From Casuarius casuarius (lineage: Eukaryota > Chordata > Aves > Casuariiformes > Casuariidae): a DNA stretch of 64,000 nucleotides. Under the pieces are notes generated by a model, which was given only the letters and a program-made list of their open reading frames with translations, was not told the origin of the DNA and searched no databases. Shown in pieces: positions 11,961 to 24,827 of this stretch (position 1 is the stretch's first letter; every line of letters starts with the position of its first letter). Where the stretch lies: NCBI GenBank assembly GCA_003342895.1, contig PTFA01000043.1, positions 436,610 through 500,609 of the forward strand, read 5' to 3'. Position numbers and translations under genes: made by a program.

Positions 11961-14900
11961 CATAATTAATAGTTTTAGACTGAATACACGCAATCCTCCC
12001 ATTTCACAGAAAATAGTGCTTCCAAAGAGCAACAGAATTTGGGTGCCCCCCCCCTTTTTTTCCTTTTTTTAATACTGTGCAGCTACATAGAAACAGTCCT
12101 AGTGTTAAATCTACATTTTTGCTCTCACAGACCAATTTCCCCATAAGCAGAGCTTCACTGCTTCCAAAGTGCACTTTGTATATCATAACGCGATAAAACA
12201 ATTATGGAACTTCAGCTGCATGGGCCAAATTTCCTATAAAATAGCTTCTCCTGAACTTTCGCAGGTACTACAAAATTTATTCACTAATTGCTGGCTACCT
12301 TAAGTTATACTATAAAAGTAATCCAAACTTAAACACAAAGCGCTAAGAGTTACAAGTATTTCTTCATGTGAAGAAAAATGGAAGAACTTTCATGAAAGGA
12401 TCACCATGAAATATGGAGAAAATAGTCCTTTCGCTCCTACGATTATTTTTCCTGACATGATTTATGTAGTGGGAAATTGGCAAATCAAGAAAGCAATACC
12501 ATCAAAAGGTCTAAATGTTTCTGGGTTTTGGTATTTGAACATTTAAAAATTCTGTTTCCAGTTCTATTCATTTACTTACACATCCATACAGCGTGTCTAC
12601 ACATTTTGTGACAGCAGCACAGCAATGGACGTGTCCGTAACGGCACCATGTCAGAGAGATGTGGTAGGTGTCCAACCAGTGTCTAACGTCTTGTCCAGGC
12701 GTATTTTATTATGGTAGCAGCAAGAGGCCTCGCACAACCTCGGGCTTCTCCATCCCCAAGACTTTATAGCTAAAAAGCACATATGTAAGTAGGGGCTGCT
12801 CAGTGCAACTGTGGATAGTCTCATTATCCAGGTAGGCAGAGATGTTCAAAGACAACTCGTTAAGAGCTGACATCTCAGGAGCATCCCCTGACACGTGGGA
12901 ACAAACTGGAGACCTCTTAAACCGCCAACCATAATAAGGGCAGTATATGTGACTGCCCGCGATGGAGAGCTGGAAACTCCTTACTGATCGAGGCAGACGA
13001 TAGCTCACGGATAACGGGCCACAGAAGCTCCCCACGAACAACCTGGCTTCACACTGAGCTGGGCGGACTATCTGCTCATTGAGCTTTCTAAATTACGTGA
13101 ACAAAAGCAACTCCGATGGCTCCTGCTTTGGAGAGCCTTGTTTAGTAGGCCATAAAATGAAATGAACTTACTCCCCACCGGTTCCCGAACAGCCCTCACA
13201 TGTTAAAGACTTATGGACACGGCTAATCTGTGACAAAACCAGAAAGTGTAATTAGTCCTGCCAAACCATCTGTCAGGCCTGAGAGACTTGGATGATATTT
13301 GGGAAAAGCACCGAAACATGTGTGCGTTTGTCCTAAGTCCCAGACCATCGAGACTTGGCCAACAGCTGGGTAAAAATAGGATTTGACACTTATGTTGAAA
13401 AGGCCAAAGTAAGAAAAAGCTGCTAACACAGAGAGGCACCTAGCCTTCGTCACTCTAAAACCCCGTTATAAATTATCAGCACAGACCTGAAAGTAACTGA
13501 CAGTAATTAAAACTGTCCTGACGATCCCACGGCAAAGGCATAAAATCCATTGCAGCAGTCACAGGCAGCACAGAAATCCTGCATGAGCAAGTTAATTGGG
13601 AAGAAGGCTTTATTTATCTAGGTGCATTTTGGTTTGACATCAAACCACCTTCTGATACCCTACATTACGAGCAGCTCTCCAGGAGGCATTCCTGGGGGAC
13701 ACAGACAGACAGAGATGGAATAAAGAGCGGGAGGACATCTATCACGATGGCAAGGCCTGGTCTTGAGAGGTTTTAACATATCGTTTCCGCAGAAATGAAT
13801 TACAGTGGCTGGTGCTCATAACTTCTGGATATCAGCTGTTATATTTTGCCAGAATAACTCCACAGGTTCCCTTATCATGCTTCTCTTAAAGAAAAAAAGC
13901 ACTTGATACATATCACGGCAGAAGAGCCAACAGAAAAGGGAAAAATGTTAGTTTGAGAATATTCCTGTAACTCCGCCTTGAGACAAAGCATACAGACTCG
14001 GTGCTTATATATTAACCAGAAGGTAATGAATAACATCAGGATGGCTAAAGTCTGGCCTGCACAATTCAGAGAGCACACGACCAGCTATGAAAGCAGAGCT
14101 TCTGACTGAAAAAAAAAAGATTTTGTGGAGGAAAGCCCACTTATCACTGAGATTTGGTAATTTATGCAGCCCGTATATTCCCAGGGGCCAAAGCCCACAG
14201 TTAAATAAGCCATTCATTCATTCATTGTAGATGCTCCATCTATAAACATGGCTACGGTGACTTTGGCTAACTTCATATTTACCTAAATTTGCTGCTATTT
14301 CAAAGTAACATTTTTCACAGAGGAAACATAAAATAGTTGGGAAAAAAATTTTAAGAAGCTTCAGAGAATAAACAGAGAGTTTTGCTGTTTCTTTGATGTT
14401 TTTACTGCTCTGGAAGACTGTCAGTAGTGACGAAAGCTAATCCTGACTTTTACTGGAACAGACTTGGAAAGCTCTCATGATCAGTAACCCTATTTCAGTT
14501 TGAGAAGGGATGATCTCCTGTTTGCTCGGGAGGCAGTAATTTTTTTTTAACCCACTCTAATTTGATTCCAAGCGCTTGTCTGATTTGATTCAAATCTCTC
14601 TTTCATTTGAGGCAGCTGCTGGATGCCCTGTTTTCATCTGGCAGCACGAGGATCTACATCTGCATCCCACAGTACAGGCCAGTGCCAGGGGTTTGGGGGC
14701 AAACACCCAAGAAGGTACGCTCATATAATCACATAAACACACATACAACGTCTCTCGTCTAAGAACAGGTATTTCAATGCAATTCCATTTCTATATAGAA
14801 GATTTTGCCTAGAGGGGCGGTGTAATAAGGAATGAATACAAACTTTGAAACCTTATAAATTGCCTAGAAACACAGCTCTCATCCTCCAGTCAGAGCTACC

Positions 14901-17380
14901 AGCCATGTTATCATGCAAGTGTGCCAAAACTAATACTCGCAACTCTAGATGCCCAACAAGAAGCAAGCTGAGAAACATCAGAGGAGCCAGATCAGCTATT
15001 AGATTATTTTTTATGTTAAATACTCAGACCCGTCTTTGTATTTCAGAATAGAAGTTAGTGATAGTGTTGTTGTAGTAAGAACAGTTTAAAGACATAGTCA
15101 AACTTTGTAAATTTGATGGCTCAAATATTTTTAATATAGAATGCATTCTACAGCTCAACTTCTCTTGTGCTTTTATAGCTCCTTCAAAATGTGTATGCTT
15201 GGGCCACCTAAAAAACCATCAGAGAAACAAGCTGATTATTTACAATCAAGCAACAGTTAAGAAAAATGAGAAAGCCATGCAACCCGCAAAGATGGAAGAA
15301 TGTCTACTGTGACCCTTCCAAAAACTGGCAGTCGCTAAAGGGGTTTTCAGTTGTTTTAACCAGATTTCTTGAAGTCACTGCTTGCATAAGGAAGTTGTGC
15401 AGGCATATAACGTGAGGGTCCCCACGGCACCATCACATATGCCAAAGCTCTACAGATTATTAATACGCAGACTTGCCCTCTTCATTCTACAAGAACTCCT
15501 GTAATCCCTCAAGTTAATCAGAGGAGATTTCAGCAGCTCCAACGAGATGAGTAAGATGTGTTATTAATTCCTTTTCCCATTCTTTTACCTGTATTAAACT
15601 TCAGGATTAGAATCCCACTGACAAAATAATAACTATAATATAAATAAATGGCACAAAACTGGTCTTTTACTAAAACAACATATTAGAAGAAATAATTTTT
15701 GCACGTTCTAAAATTTCTCAATCTGAACATCCTGGAGCATTCGATATATAGGAAAAAAAATAGAATTGCACTTTTTCCTTGAAGTAAGTAGATACTATTT
15801 TCTAACTTTTCATTTAGGGAAAATGAGATGCACCCAGTTCAAAGCAGTGCCCTAGATTTCACACAGTTTTGGGGTAGACGCAGAATGCAGGCTTCCTTAC
15901 AGCTAGTATATCTCTCGATGCACTAGACTGTGCTGTATCATTTAAGAAACATTAAGAGGAACCAGAAGCAACAACAACAAAAAGGGATATTATATTTTTC
16001 TTTCTTTCTTTTTGTTTTGTATATCTGAAAGAAGACTGAAAGTTTGTGGATATATGTGAGGGCTGAGGAGAATATTTGTTTAAAATCTGTATTTGCTGGA
16101 GTTCCCTCTCTGGAGGATCAGAGAACGGGAACGAGAGATCTTAACATCTTAACCAAAGAACAGGAATCTAAAGACATTAAGCAGGCGTGGTGCCGAGCAG
16201 GTATTAACAAACAGAAACAAAGAACAGAAAGGTTCAAAATGGTATAACTAAAATCCTCTTTTCCCTTTCAACTGCTTGAGCTTTAGACTTTTAATCCCAA
16301 GAGCTCTCCAGTTTTCTGCTGCGTCTCCCAGGAAAAGCAGAGAAGTCTAGATCTGATATTTCTTATAAGGAAAAAAAAAGCGCTAAAAACTAAGCAAACA
16401 ACCTTTCAAAACGTTTTGTTCAACCTAAAGAAGCAAATGGGACACAAGCAGCCCGCTTTATTGCTTTTTTTTTTTTTCACTTGCAGGTCACCTTTATCCG
16501 TGACACACAGCAACGAAAGCAGAAAAATGGAAGTTAAGGCCAACAGCCTGTCCTTAACTCGTCCCGCTGTGCTTTGGTACTGCGGGGCTCTCAGATTAAT
16601 GTGGATGTCACACTGCATATGCTGCAAAAACGAGGCACCACAGGATGTGCTAAGAACGCAGGCTTAAGGCTGTGGGCTTTCGTATCAAGGTAAAGCTCAC
16701 AGACCCGAAATGGTTCATCTCTATGGATTTGGGCTTTTGTTCCTTGGATCTCTTCCCTCGGATTTTGCCGGCTGGAGCACCGTGGTCACTGAACTTGTGC
16801 ATCTGGCTTGTCTGAGCTGTGAATTATGCAACTTTGCCTAAGCACTGTTGCCTTGGTTTTTAAAATAACATACGCGCTCCGGGTATCAGGAACACTTTGA
16901 GATCCCCAGGATCTCCGATCTTCACAGCCCTGTGAACAAGGCAACATGATGCTTCTGCACGAGCTGATGGGGTTTTGGTCTTGCAGAGCAGACACAAGAC
17001 TTTTCAAACACGCAAAACATGAGTAAAACATATATTGTGCAAATGCTAAAGGAAATTACTGGGGGAAAAATGAAAGTCCAGTGTGAAAATGAGCAAAATC
17101 CCATGTCCTAGTCTGGTTCTCCAAGATTTTTGGCAGTTCTCATCAGAAGCTAAGAGCTACCAAAGCGCAAGTCTTCCTATACATCACATTAAGGACAATG
17201 GCCGCACATTTAAAATGACAAGTACCTCTTTCACCTCTGGGTCAAAATCCATTTCATCAGGATCTCGACTGTTTAAATCTGTTACAACTATGGTATCAGT
17301 AATTGGAATATACGTACAGCAACTCAACAAATCACGAGCTGTGTTCAAAATAGGGCACAGGAGTCACATTTGAACAACCA
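11961..17380. other. Long non-genic stretch
   Basis: Plain sequence without a recognisable gene. It includes an (ATTC)n run at 14210-14226 and a CTTT-type run near 15998-16014. A pyrimidine tract with 'cacttgcag' ending at 16487 resembles a 3' splice site, but no convincing exon follows. Confidence 0.5.
14210..14226. repeat. (ATTC)n microsatellite
   Basis: About four copies of the tetramer ATTC in a row. Confidence 0.8.
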
Positions 17381-17389
17381 AAATGATCC

Positions 17390-17790
17390 CCCGAGGTTAA
17401 ATCGAAGACAAATGAAAGCAGACGCAAAGGCGAACTCCTGCCACCGAGTCCCCAGCTACGTCAGCGAACACAATCCCGCACCTTGGCCCGTTCACCGGAT
17501 CTGCCCGCAGGGAAGCGCAGCCGCGTATCTCTTGCTCCCAAGAGACGGTCAGGACCCGAACCTCCCTTGGGCATCTAGACAGAGGGTGGTGGGTGGCACG
17601 GGCTGGAGGGCGTGGGGGACATATCTGGCTTCGGCAAAAGTCTGGGGTCGGCGCTGCTTGGAGGATGAAGCAATGTGGGCCAAACGTTTGCTTCGCTCCC
17701 ATACGCTCCCCCAAGATGCTGGCAATTGGCTGCTCTCTATAAATCCAGTCGGCAAGGCAGAAGCTATCTCGCAGAATGCTTTTTTGTTGT
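17390..17790. promoter_or_regulatory. CpG-enriched block with possible element
   Basis: CpG dinucleotides are frequent from 17390 to 17700, followed at 17700-17780 by a balanced stretch with 'ggcaattggctgctctctat' and 'tccagtcggcaaggc'. Large frames on both strands (142 and 152 codons) overlap over the same bases, a sign that stop codons are scarce because of composition rather than coding. Regulatory function is inferred only. Confidence 0.3.
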
Positions 17791-18203
17791 TTGTTTAAAT
17801 AGCAGCTCTTGGCAGCTCCTAAACCTTCACCAGAATGCAATCGTGTTGCATTCAAGACGCCCCAGCAAACTCGGAGCTCCCTAAGAAAGCAATGGGATGC
17901 TCCCCTAAGTCTTAATTATATGACCAGCGCTCTCTGATTCTGGTGGTAAAGTCTCCAACCAGGCAGTGAGGTTTGTTTTAGGGAGCCTCTCGGCCCATTT
18001 CAGCCTGCGCAAGGGAAAGGTAAAGCCCTGCTGCAGGGGCTGCAGTGCCAGGCTCTGCATTTGCAAACAGGCAATTCCTAAATCAGAGAGCGAAAAATCA
18101 GCACAGCTAACTGAACCCCAACCCCCACAACCCTTGTTATCCAGTCCTCACGCTGGAGAGGCTTTATATCCACACATTTTAAGAAACCTAAAGGGAACCA
18201 TAA

Positions 18204-18225
18204 ACCCAATTCAATTTAATTGGGT
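18204..18225. repeat. Perfect short inverted repeat
   Basis: ACCCAATT and AATTGGGT face each other across a 6-base loop. It may fold as a small hairpin or be a paired binding site; no terminator or RNA gene is implied. Confidence 0.75.
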
Positions 18226-18413
18226 GCTCTCCTGACAGAATAGTTATTAATAAGATTGCATTGTACAAACCTCCATGAAATCCCAAATGCAGTCAGATGC
18301 ACTAGCAAAAACATTTAACACCCAGCAAGCAACATGCTACCGGATTGTTGTTTCTCCTCTCCTTTGCTCTTCCCCCTCCAATTCTCTCTCTTCTTTTATC
18401 CAATTCTCATATC

Positions 18414-18442
18414 AAAAAAAAAAAAAAAAAGGGAAAAAAAAA
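18414..18442. repeat. Interrupted poly-A run
   Basis: Seventeen A residues, GGG, then nine A residues, directly after a pyrimidine-rich stretch. Confidence 0.85.
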
Positions 18443-18660
18443 GCCCCGAACAGCTCCTATAAATTATTCACATGATATTACAGTGTATGTCAGCAGTCTC
18501 ACAGTGTTTAAAAAACTTAACTACAAGCCAATTAAAATGTAAACTGAGAAAGACGGATGGGGTTGGGTCGCTCTGGTGTGAACTTGAGCAGCTCATAACA
18601 ATACACACAACTTCCAGACCTGCTAATTTGACAGCTACTTTCATCAGCAGAGGCCTTTTC

Positions 18661-18694
18661 TTTCATTCATTCTTTCTTTCTTTCTTTCTTTTTT
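18661..18694. repeat. (TTTC)n / (TTCA)n microsatellite
   Basis: TTCA-type copies lead into at least four TTTC copies and then a T run. Confidence 0.85.
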
Positions 18695-19344
18695 AATGTA
18701 GTGTTTCTCAGAGGACAAGCAAGGCTCTACCCAGCAGATTAATCCCCTGGGTCTCGCGGTGCTGCACAGGCACTCGGTGTGTTAGCTGCTAACAGGTTCA
18801 GATCAGGTTTGCGCAGTGGAAAAGGGGGCAGTGGGTGTCTTCCCTTTCTTGAGACACAGGTAATTGAAGTTTTACAAACAGATGACAGCAATTCCAGTGA
18901 CAAACCACATTTCTTAAATGAAGCCCCTAATTTCTCGCAAAAGTAAGCACACAGTATATTTGATTGCAAAAAAAAAAGAAAGAAAAACACCCTTCCAATA
19001 AAGACATTTAGGCTTACCCAGTGCATCAATAAAGCAAGATTGGACATCTGCCTAAATTGCTCACTGCTGGACTACCAAATAAGCCAGGCACAGATTAGCT
19101 TTTACACTACCTGATAATGACACTAATTCTAATCTTCATGGGTTAATTACAAGAACACCGCGAAGTCAGATTGTGAACTCACAGTCAGAAACACTGGGAG
19201 AAAATCTGAAGAATTGAAAGCTATATAGATGTAAAGTCAATATTTAACACAGGAGATTTAAGCCAGGAATAGCTAAAAACTTAAACAAGGAAACAGAAAC
19301 ATCTTGATTTCATTCTCACTCATGCTACCTCACTGATGGACCAT

Positions 19345-19430
19345 CATAAACAAACCATTTCCCTTATCTGTAAAATGAGGATAATGGTGGCATGCTTTAT
19401 TTGTAAAAATTGTTAGATTGGATGCAGTAA
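19345..19430 (+). repeat. Decayed MIR-type SINE fragment
   Basis: 'ccatttcccttatctgtaaa' followed by 'atgaggataatggtggc' matches the well-known 3' part of the MIR consensus (cctcatctgtaaaatggggataataat), and the following 'tgttagattggatgcagtaa' corresponds to its diverged 3' end. Recognised from memory of the consensus. Confidence 0.7.
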
Positions 19431-19590
19431 GAGAGAAGCAATCGTTACTGTTACCTGCTTTTTCTCTCTCTCCCCTCTTTAAGAAAGGTGAATCCTGTGA
19501 AAGGTTCCTCCTCTGTGACCACTAGAGACCCAGCTAATCTAGCTAGTCGCTGCACTGACAGTGCACGCTCCACCATGCCCATCTGATGCG

Positions 19591-19628
19591 GCATTGTCAC
19601 GGCATCCTCAGCATTGTCACGGCATCCT
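19591..19628. repeat. 20-base tandem duplication
   Basis: The 18-base word gcattgtcacggcatcct occurs twice in tandem at 19591-19608 and 19611-19628, separated by CA. Confidence 0.9.
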
Positions 19629-22179
19629 AAATCACAGCTCAATTACAGCTAGATCCCTGTGCAAGAGAATAACGGACGTACTTCCTTCAGTCCAAAGTGG
19701 GACTGCACATGGTAGAGAGAGCAACATTGATTTACCATCATCCCCCACCATATATGTAGCACTCACAGAACAGGGTGCAGCAAGGCCAAGTCTATGTTGC
19801 CTTCCCTCACAACAGTAATCAAAGATTAGTCCGTCAATAAAAGACATCTATCCCAAAGAAAGCTGGCCACAGGAAAATGGTCATTACAATGCTATTTTCC
19901 TACTTTCTACTGGAGCGTTTAAGGAAGATAAAAAACATAACCTTTAAAAACAGCCAAGGTTTTGTTGCAATCAGAGATACTGTAATTTTCCATTTGGGGA
20001 TTTCCAGATTGAATATTTGAAGTTTTCCGTTTGACAAAAAGAGTTGAACTTTGATTTCTCATTCTTACCCTGAAAGAGATTTTTAAACAATGTAGTTCTT
20101 GCTAAGTGAAACAAGTCAGGCACTCCAAGCAGGTCTGCTCACAGTTAGAGACATGGGACAAATGGCGATGGCCAGCTTTGGAGGAGGAGCAGGGAGAATC
20201 TGCGTTTGCAGCAGCACCGCCATGGGCAGCTCTTCACTCAAGACTAAGCAAAGCCACAAACGAGCTTTAAGAAAGAATAGATCACTGTTTAGAAACTGCC
20301 TTTATGCCTGTGACAGCCAGCTAAAGATGGCAAAGTAGCTTTATTCCAAATGTTCTGTGTAAAATGGGAAAATAGAACCAAAGCAAGAGCCATTTTATCA
20401 TTCATGTAATAGAAGAAAACCAATATAAGCAAACACTGTAACTTTTTTATATAAACTCATGAAAACACACTGCCTTAATATGTACTCTATCCCCCAGTTC
20501 TCACATCTAAAAAATTGTTTATGATAACTCTGTATAAATTAAATTGTTTTGAAGATACAGTGAACCTACTTTTCAAAGGAAGATAAAATTAAACATAGGT
20601 AATAATCTCTGTACGCTCCCAAATCCTCATTTGTACAAAGCATACAGAACCTAATGGGATTCATTTTTACTGATGTAAGTCATGCCATGACTGTAAATTT
20701 TTTGTTAGCCAGTCAGTCGGAGGTATTTTCATTTCAGGCCCAAGGAGGAGGGCTTTATTTCTCACAATATTCACTTAGTAACTTTTCTTTCTGAAAAGCA
20801 TTGATAGAATGAAGGGAATTAGGATGTAGCATCCAAAATGACAGTTCTCTGAAAACAGTATTTTCTGTATACCCAAATCTGAGTTTTTCTATTGACCTTT
20901 CTCGCTTTCCCTAATTCACCTCCATTCTGGGGATGATAGTGCTCATCATGTCTGTCATCTCGAATTCTTCTTGATCCTACATGAAAGAAGCTAAAATTCA
21001 ACACCCTAAATCCAAGAGATGAAAGTCTGCAATGCGCTGAAAGCGATATCCCCGAAATGCCCCCACGCAATAGGCACTGATCTGGGAAGCGGTTCCAATG
21101 CTCAGACCACACCAGGCTGATGCTTTGCCATTTTTTCACAGTTGCTCATTTGAATGAAGACTTTTCCTTTTCTTTTATGGACCTTGGTACCCTTCCTATC
21201 AGTCCTTCATCCCCTAAAGAGATGCTCTTCTTTCACTTTCCTTTACAGAAAAATTATTCGCTCACCTCAACAATTATTTGCTTGTTTTACCTTGAACTGT
21301 AATTTAAGCCTTGATTCATCAAATGCTTAAATATCTACTTGACATGTTTAAGAACTACCAACTCAGAAAGGAATTAAGCATCCATCTAAGTGGTTTGCTG
21401 AACTGGAGCTTCTGCGAAGTAACTTAATCACAAAAGCTGTGCATTTCTCAAAATGAAGTACTTGTATTTTCTTCACTCACTCTCTTTAAAGCCAATCATT
21501 TTTTATCTCCTGTAAGAATTGTATCCGTCCCATCATTCCACCTTATTTAGATATCCAATCCCTGTTAACTGACATTTATCCTAAGTTTTTCTACAGAAAA
21601 ACAGTCATGACTCGGTCCTAGGACTCGTCTGATAAATACCTCAGGAGCAAGTTTCCTACTTACAACAGCTCATTATGGCAGTGCGCGTTATCTTATAATT
21701 GATCTTAGCTATATGTTAAACACTCCTAGCACCTTGTCAACTCTCCAATATGGTCAATTACCTGATAATAGTGCCCACTTCCACATGTCTTATTACTTAA
21801 ATGGTAAGATCAATAATTAAGAGTACATAGCACCATCAAGCACTGCTGGTGAAAGCCTGCTGAAGCATGGAATGAATAAAGGCAGTTATACTCCACATAT
21901 TCCTTTGGTTGATACTCTGGACACCAGACTTAGCAACACCTAGGATAACTTTTCTTTTTATCCCCAGCTCTACCTTTATCAGAATTTCCTAATGAATAGA
22001 AAAAAAAAATCTCATATTTCATGTATGTATATATTTTTTTCTTGTTTTTAAAAAAAGCAAAGTTCTGTTTGCTCATTTGAATGTTAATGATCCTATGACT
22101 GACTATAAGTTCATTTGCTTGGTGTTTTGATGATGGGATACAATCTATTTGCTTCCTTTTCTTTTGTTCTGTTTTATTT

Positions 22180-22450
22180 CTTGTTATGTTTCAGATTCAT
22201 TTTGACGGATTATATGCAGTATATATTATAAAGATGCCTAAAGATTTCGCTTTTACTCCTTTAATTATATTGCAGAATTACATCTCTTATTTCCTCTTAG
22301 CCTTTGGGACTGGGTCACAACAGATAATATCAAATCAAATCACATTAGCTTTAATGGCTGAATTATAATATTGATTGGATATCTAAACTGGATATCAAGT
22401 CAGTACCTTAATAATAAAGAGAGTAATAAAAGCCACACAGTTATTCCTTC
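22180..22450. promoter_or_regulatory. Possible AT-rich conserved non-coding element
   Basis: A repeat-free AT-rich stretch containing several homeobox-type words: TTTAATTATATTG, CAAATCAAATCAC, GCTTTAATGG, ATTGATTGGATATC and a near copy GGATATC about 15 bases on. Enhancer-like by texture only. Confidence 0.25.
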
Positions 22451-24682
22451 TTTGAGGCAAGTGCTATGCTTCACTATAAGCTGGTTTTAACGGAGAATTT
22501 TAATGAGCAATTCCTAGCAAGTTGCTTAGGTTAGAGAGAAGGGATAGCAAAGCGCACGTAAAAGATATTTACTTGCACCAGGGAAAAACCTCTCCTGGCA
22601 TTCATTTTGTCTCTCAATTTCAAGTCAAGAGAACTCGATCACTTCAATAAAAGGACTATTTACAGAGTGAACAACTAGCAAATCATCCACTCAACCCGTG
22701 TCTGGAGATGTTCAGTGCTAAGGAAATCACGCACTGCGTTCTTGAGGAAAAACCCGGCCAACTCCTACGTTTCTGGCTCAGCTGTGCACTCTGGCATTTC
22801 GAAAATCCATTTCTTTCTGTCAACTTTGTAGTTCACTAGGTTTTCTTTGAACCGACGACGAGCACAACTGTTTGACTCAGTATAGCTTCTAATTGTGAAA
22901 GAAAGTCACCATCATCTCCATAGTCTCCACATACCGAAAACCATAAGGGTTTTAAGCCTGCTTGTTATTTTACGTTTGTCACCTCAATTTTATTGTTCAA
23001 AGTCTATATACTAAGCAAAAACCACTTCTTTGAGCCGAAAATGAAAGAAACTCTATGTCCTGCTTACACCCCTAGGATGCCTAGCTAACCTGAAAGTCAC
23101 CTAATAGAAAAGGTTTTCACCCTTTCAAATACTTGGGGTGAGATGGTGCTTTCTAAACTTTTGGGTACTCACATGTGACTAGCAAATGTAGCTGCTTTTT
23201 TTTTTTTAATTAAGAACCTGCCACTTTCTGGACAACTTTCTTGGAGAACAACCTACCAGAAACATTAGTATAAGGGTGAGAATTAGCTCCAAAATCCTCA
23301 CTTCATTTATCTTATTTTTCTTAGAAACACAGCAAAATGCCCTCTTGTGTTTCCCCTCTTTGACAGGGAATGGGTATAACCTCTGATATACTCATTGACC
23401 CCAGCGAACCAAAATGTTTTCCCCACACTGAACAGAAAAAACCCTCAAATTTATAGCGCAAAAATGAGTATGAGACAGTTTACTGAGACTTTGCACACTC
23501 AGGATATATACAAAACTCTGGCAAGAAATCAAACTTAGTCCATAGCAGTTCGTCTAATACTAAATTATCTCCTGAAGCCTTTTATGTCCATTTTGCTGTA
23601 TTTCTCTATTTTTCTCTCTTATCTTTGGACTGGAAATCACAACAAATGGTTGTTCACAAGAGTGCTTAACATTATCATGTCACAGAATAACTGGAAATGT
23701 CATAAGAATAATAATTCTTGCCATATTATAGTACTTCTGGTCAAAACAGTCAGACGTGGATGCTGCAAGTTCAATTCCTAAATTGATATATTCAATCATG
23801 TGAGTGTAAATGGTATGATTACAAGTGCTGCATTTTCAGAAATCCCATTCATTTGATGAAAACACAATTGCATGACTTGAGGATTTTTATTTAGAAACTG
23901 AGCCATTATATTTAGGAATTCTATAGGTTTGAATATGACATCTGTTTCCAATCTGAGTCAAAGTACATGTATGTATGGACACCTATTTTGTCCCGTTCCC
24001 TACTCTATCCAAATTAATCTAGATTTTGTATTCTGAGTATCAAAAGGGGAGTATACTCCGAGCACTATACGCTTTCAGGCTAGTTGTTTTTGCCAGAACT
24101 GCTTCACCCGGTTTTAATTGTCACCAACATAAATGTCTGATGTTGTATTACACGAAATGAGTCATGTCTGTTTTAATAACAAAGAAAATGCTTTACGGAG
24201 AAGATTCAAAGCTTGCACAACACACATTGTCTTTTTTTGTTCTTTTTTTTAATATGCTAAGAATTCGTTGTGGTTCTGAACTTTTCAGGAAAAGATCAGC
24301 AGGGTTTCCACAACAATCACTTCACACTACAGCATAGTCCTTCCTACTGCCAAAAAGCTGTTAAAATCTGCTGTAAATCAGTAATGTCTCCTTTAAGGAG
24401 GCAGGGAGGAAGGGAGGGCAAAAATAAAAAGTTATCTCAAAGTAAAGCTCATTTTTTTGAGGTTGTCTGCTTTTAGCAAGTTTTGTTCTATTTAATAGCT
24501 TCCAGAGTCAAGAAGGTCTCAGGTGGACCTGAGTTACCTAACCACACGAGCAATTAGTTCCTCCAGACACTATGTCTGTTGTAATGTAGTTCACTTAACT
24601 TCACATGGTGAATCAGTTCACTTTGATGGTTTTTTTTTTTTTTCCTTCCCTCCTATTATTTCTTTTCCTTGTCTCTTGGCAG
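22451..24682. other. Non-genic sequence
   Basis: No gene or repeat family recognised. A poly-T and pyrimidine tract at 24628-24680 precedes the exon-like segment. Confidence 0.5.
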
Positions 24683-24827
24683 CTGCCTGTCTTGACATCT
24701 GACCTCCACTTGCTCCATGGATTGACTGTTTCAGGCACTGTTAGAGAATTAAAATCCGTACCCATTCCCCTGAGAATCCAAGTACTCCCCCAAGCTCAGC
24801 GCCAAACCCAGCTCTTCCAAATGCAAA
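24683..24827 (+). other. Exon-like segment after a very strong 3' splice site
   Basis: A pyrimidine tract of about 50 bases (from about 24628) ends in 'cttggcag' at 24682. The next 145 bases are open in one frame (48 codons, beginning LPVLTSDLHLLHGL) and end at 'gcaaa' followed by a GTGAGC donor. The combination of tract, open frame and donor is what an internal exon looks like. The predicted peptide shows no domain or motif I recognise and is Leu/Gln/Pro rich. No partner exon was identified, and a poly-T run is a common source of false acceptors. Confidence 0.2.

Larger units (their letters stand above)
17791..22179. other. Long non-genic stretch
   Basis: No gene recognised. It holds simple repeats (18414-18442 and 18661-18694), an inverted repeat (18204-18225), a MIR fragment (19345-19430) and a 20-base tandem duplication (19591-19628). 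Confidence 0.5.

Noticed and set aside
17370..17855. Opposing 142- and 152-codon frames
   Set aside because: Both strands are open over the same bases, which points to composition rather than coding.
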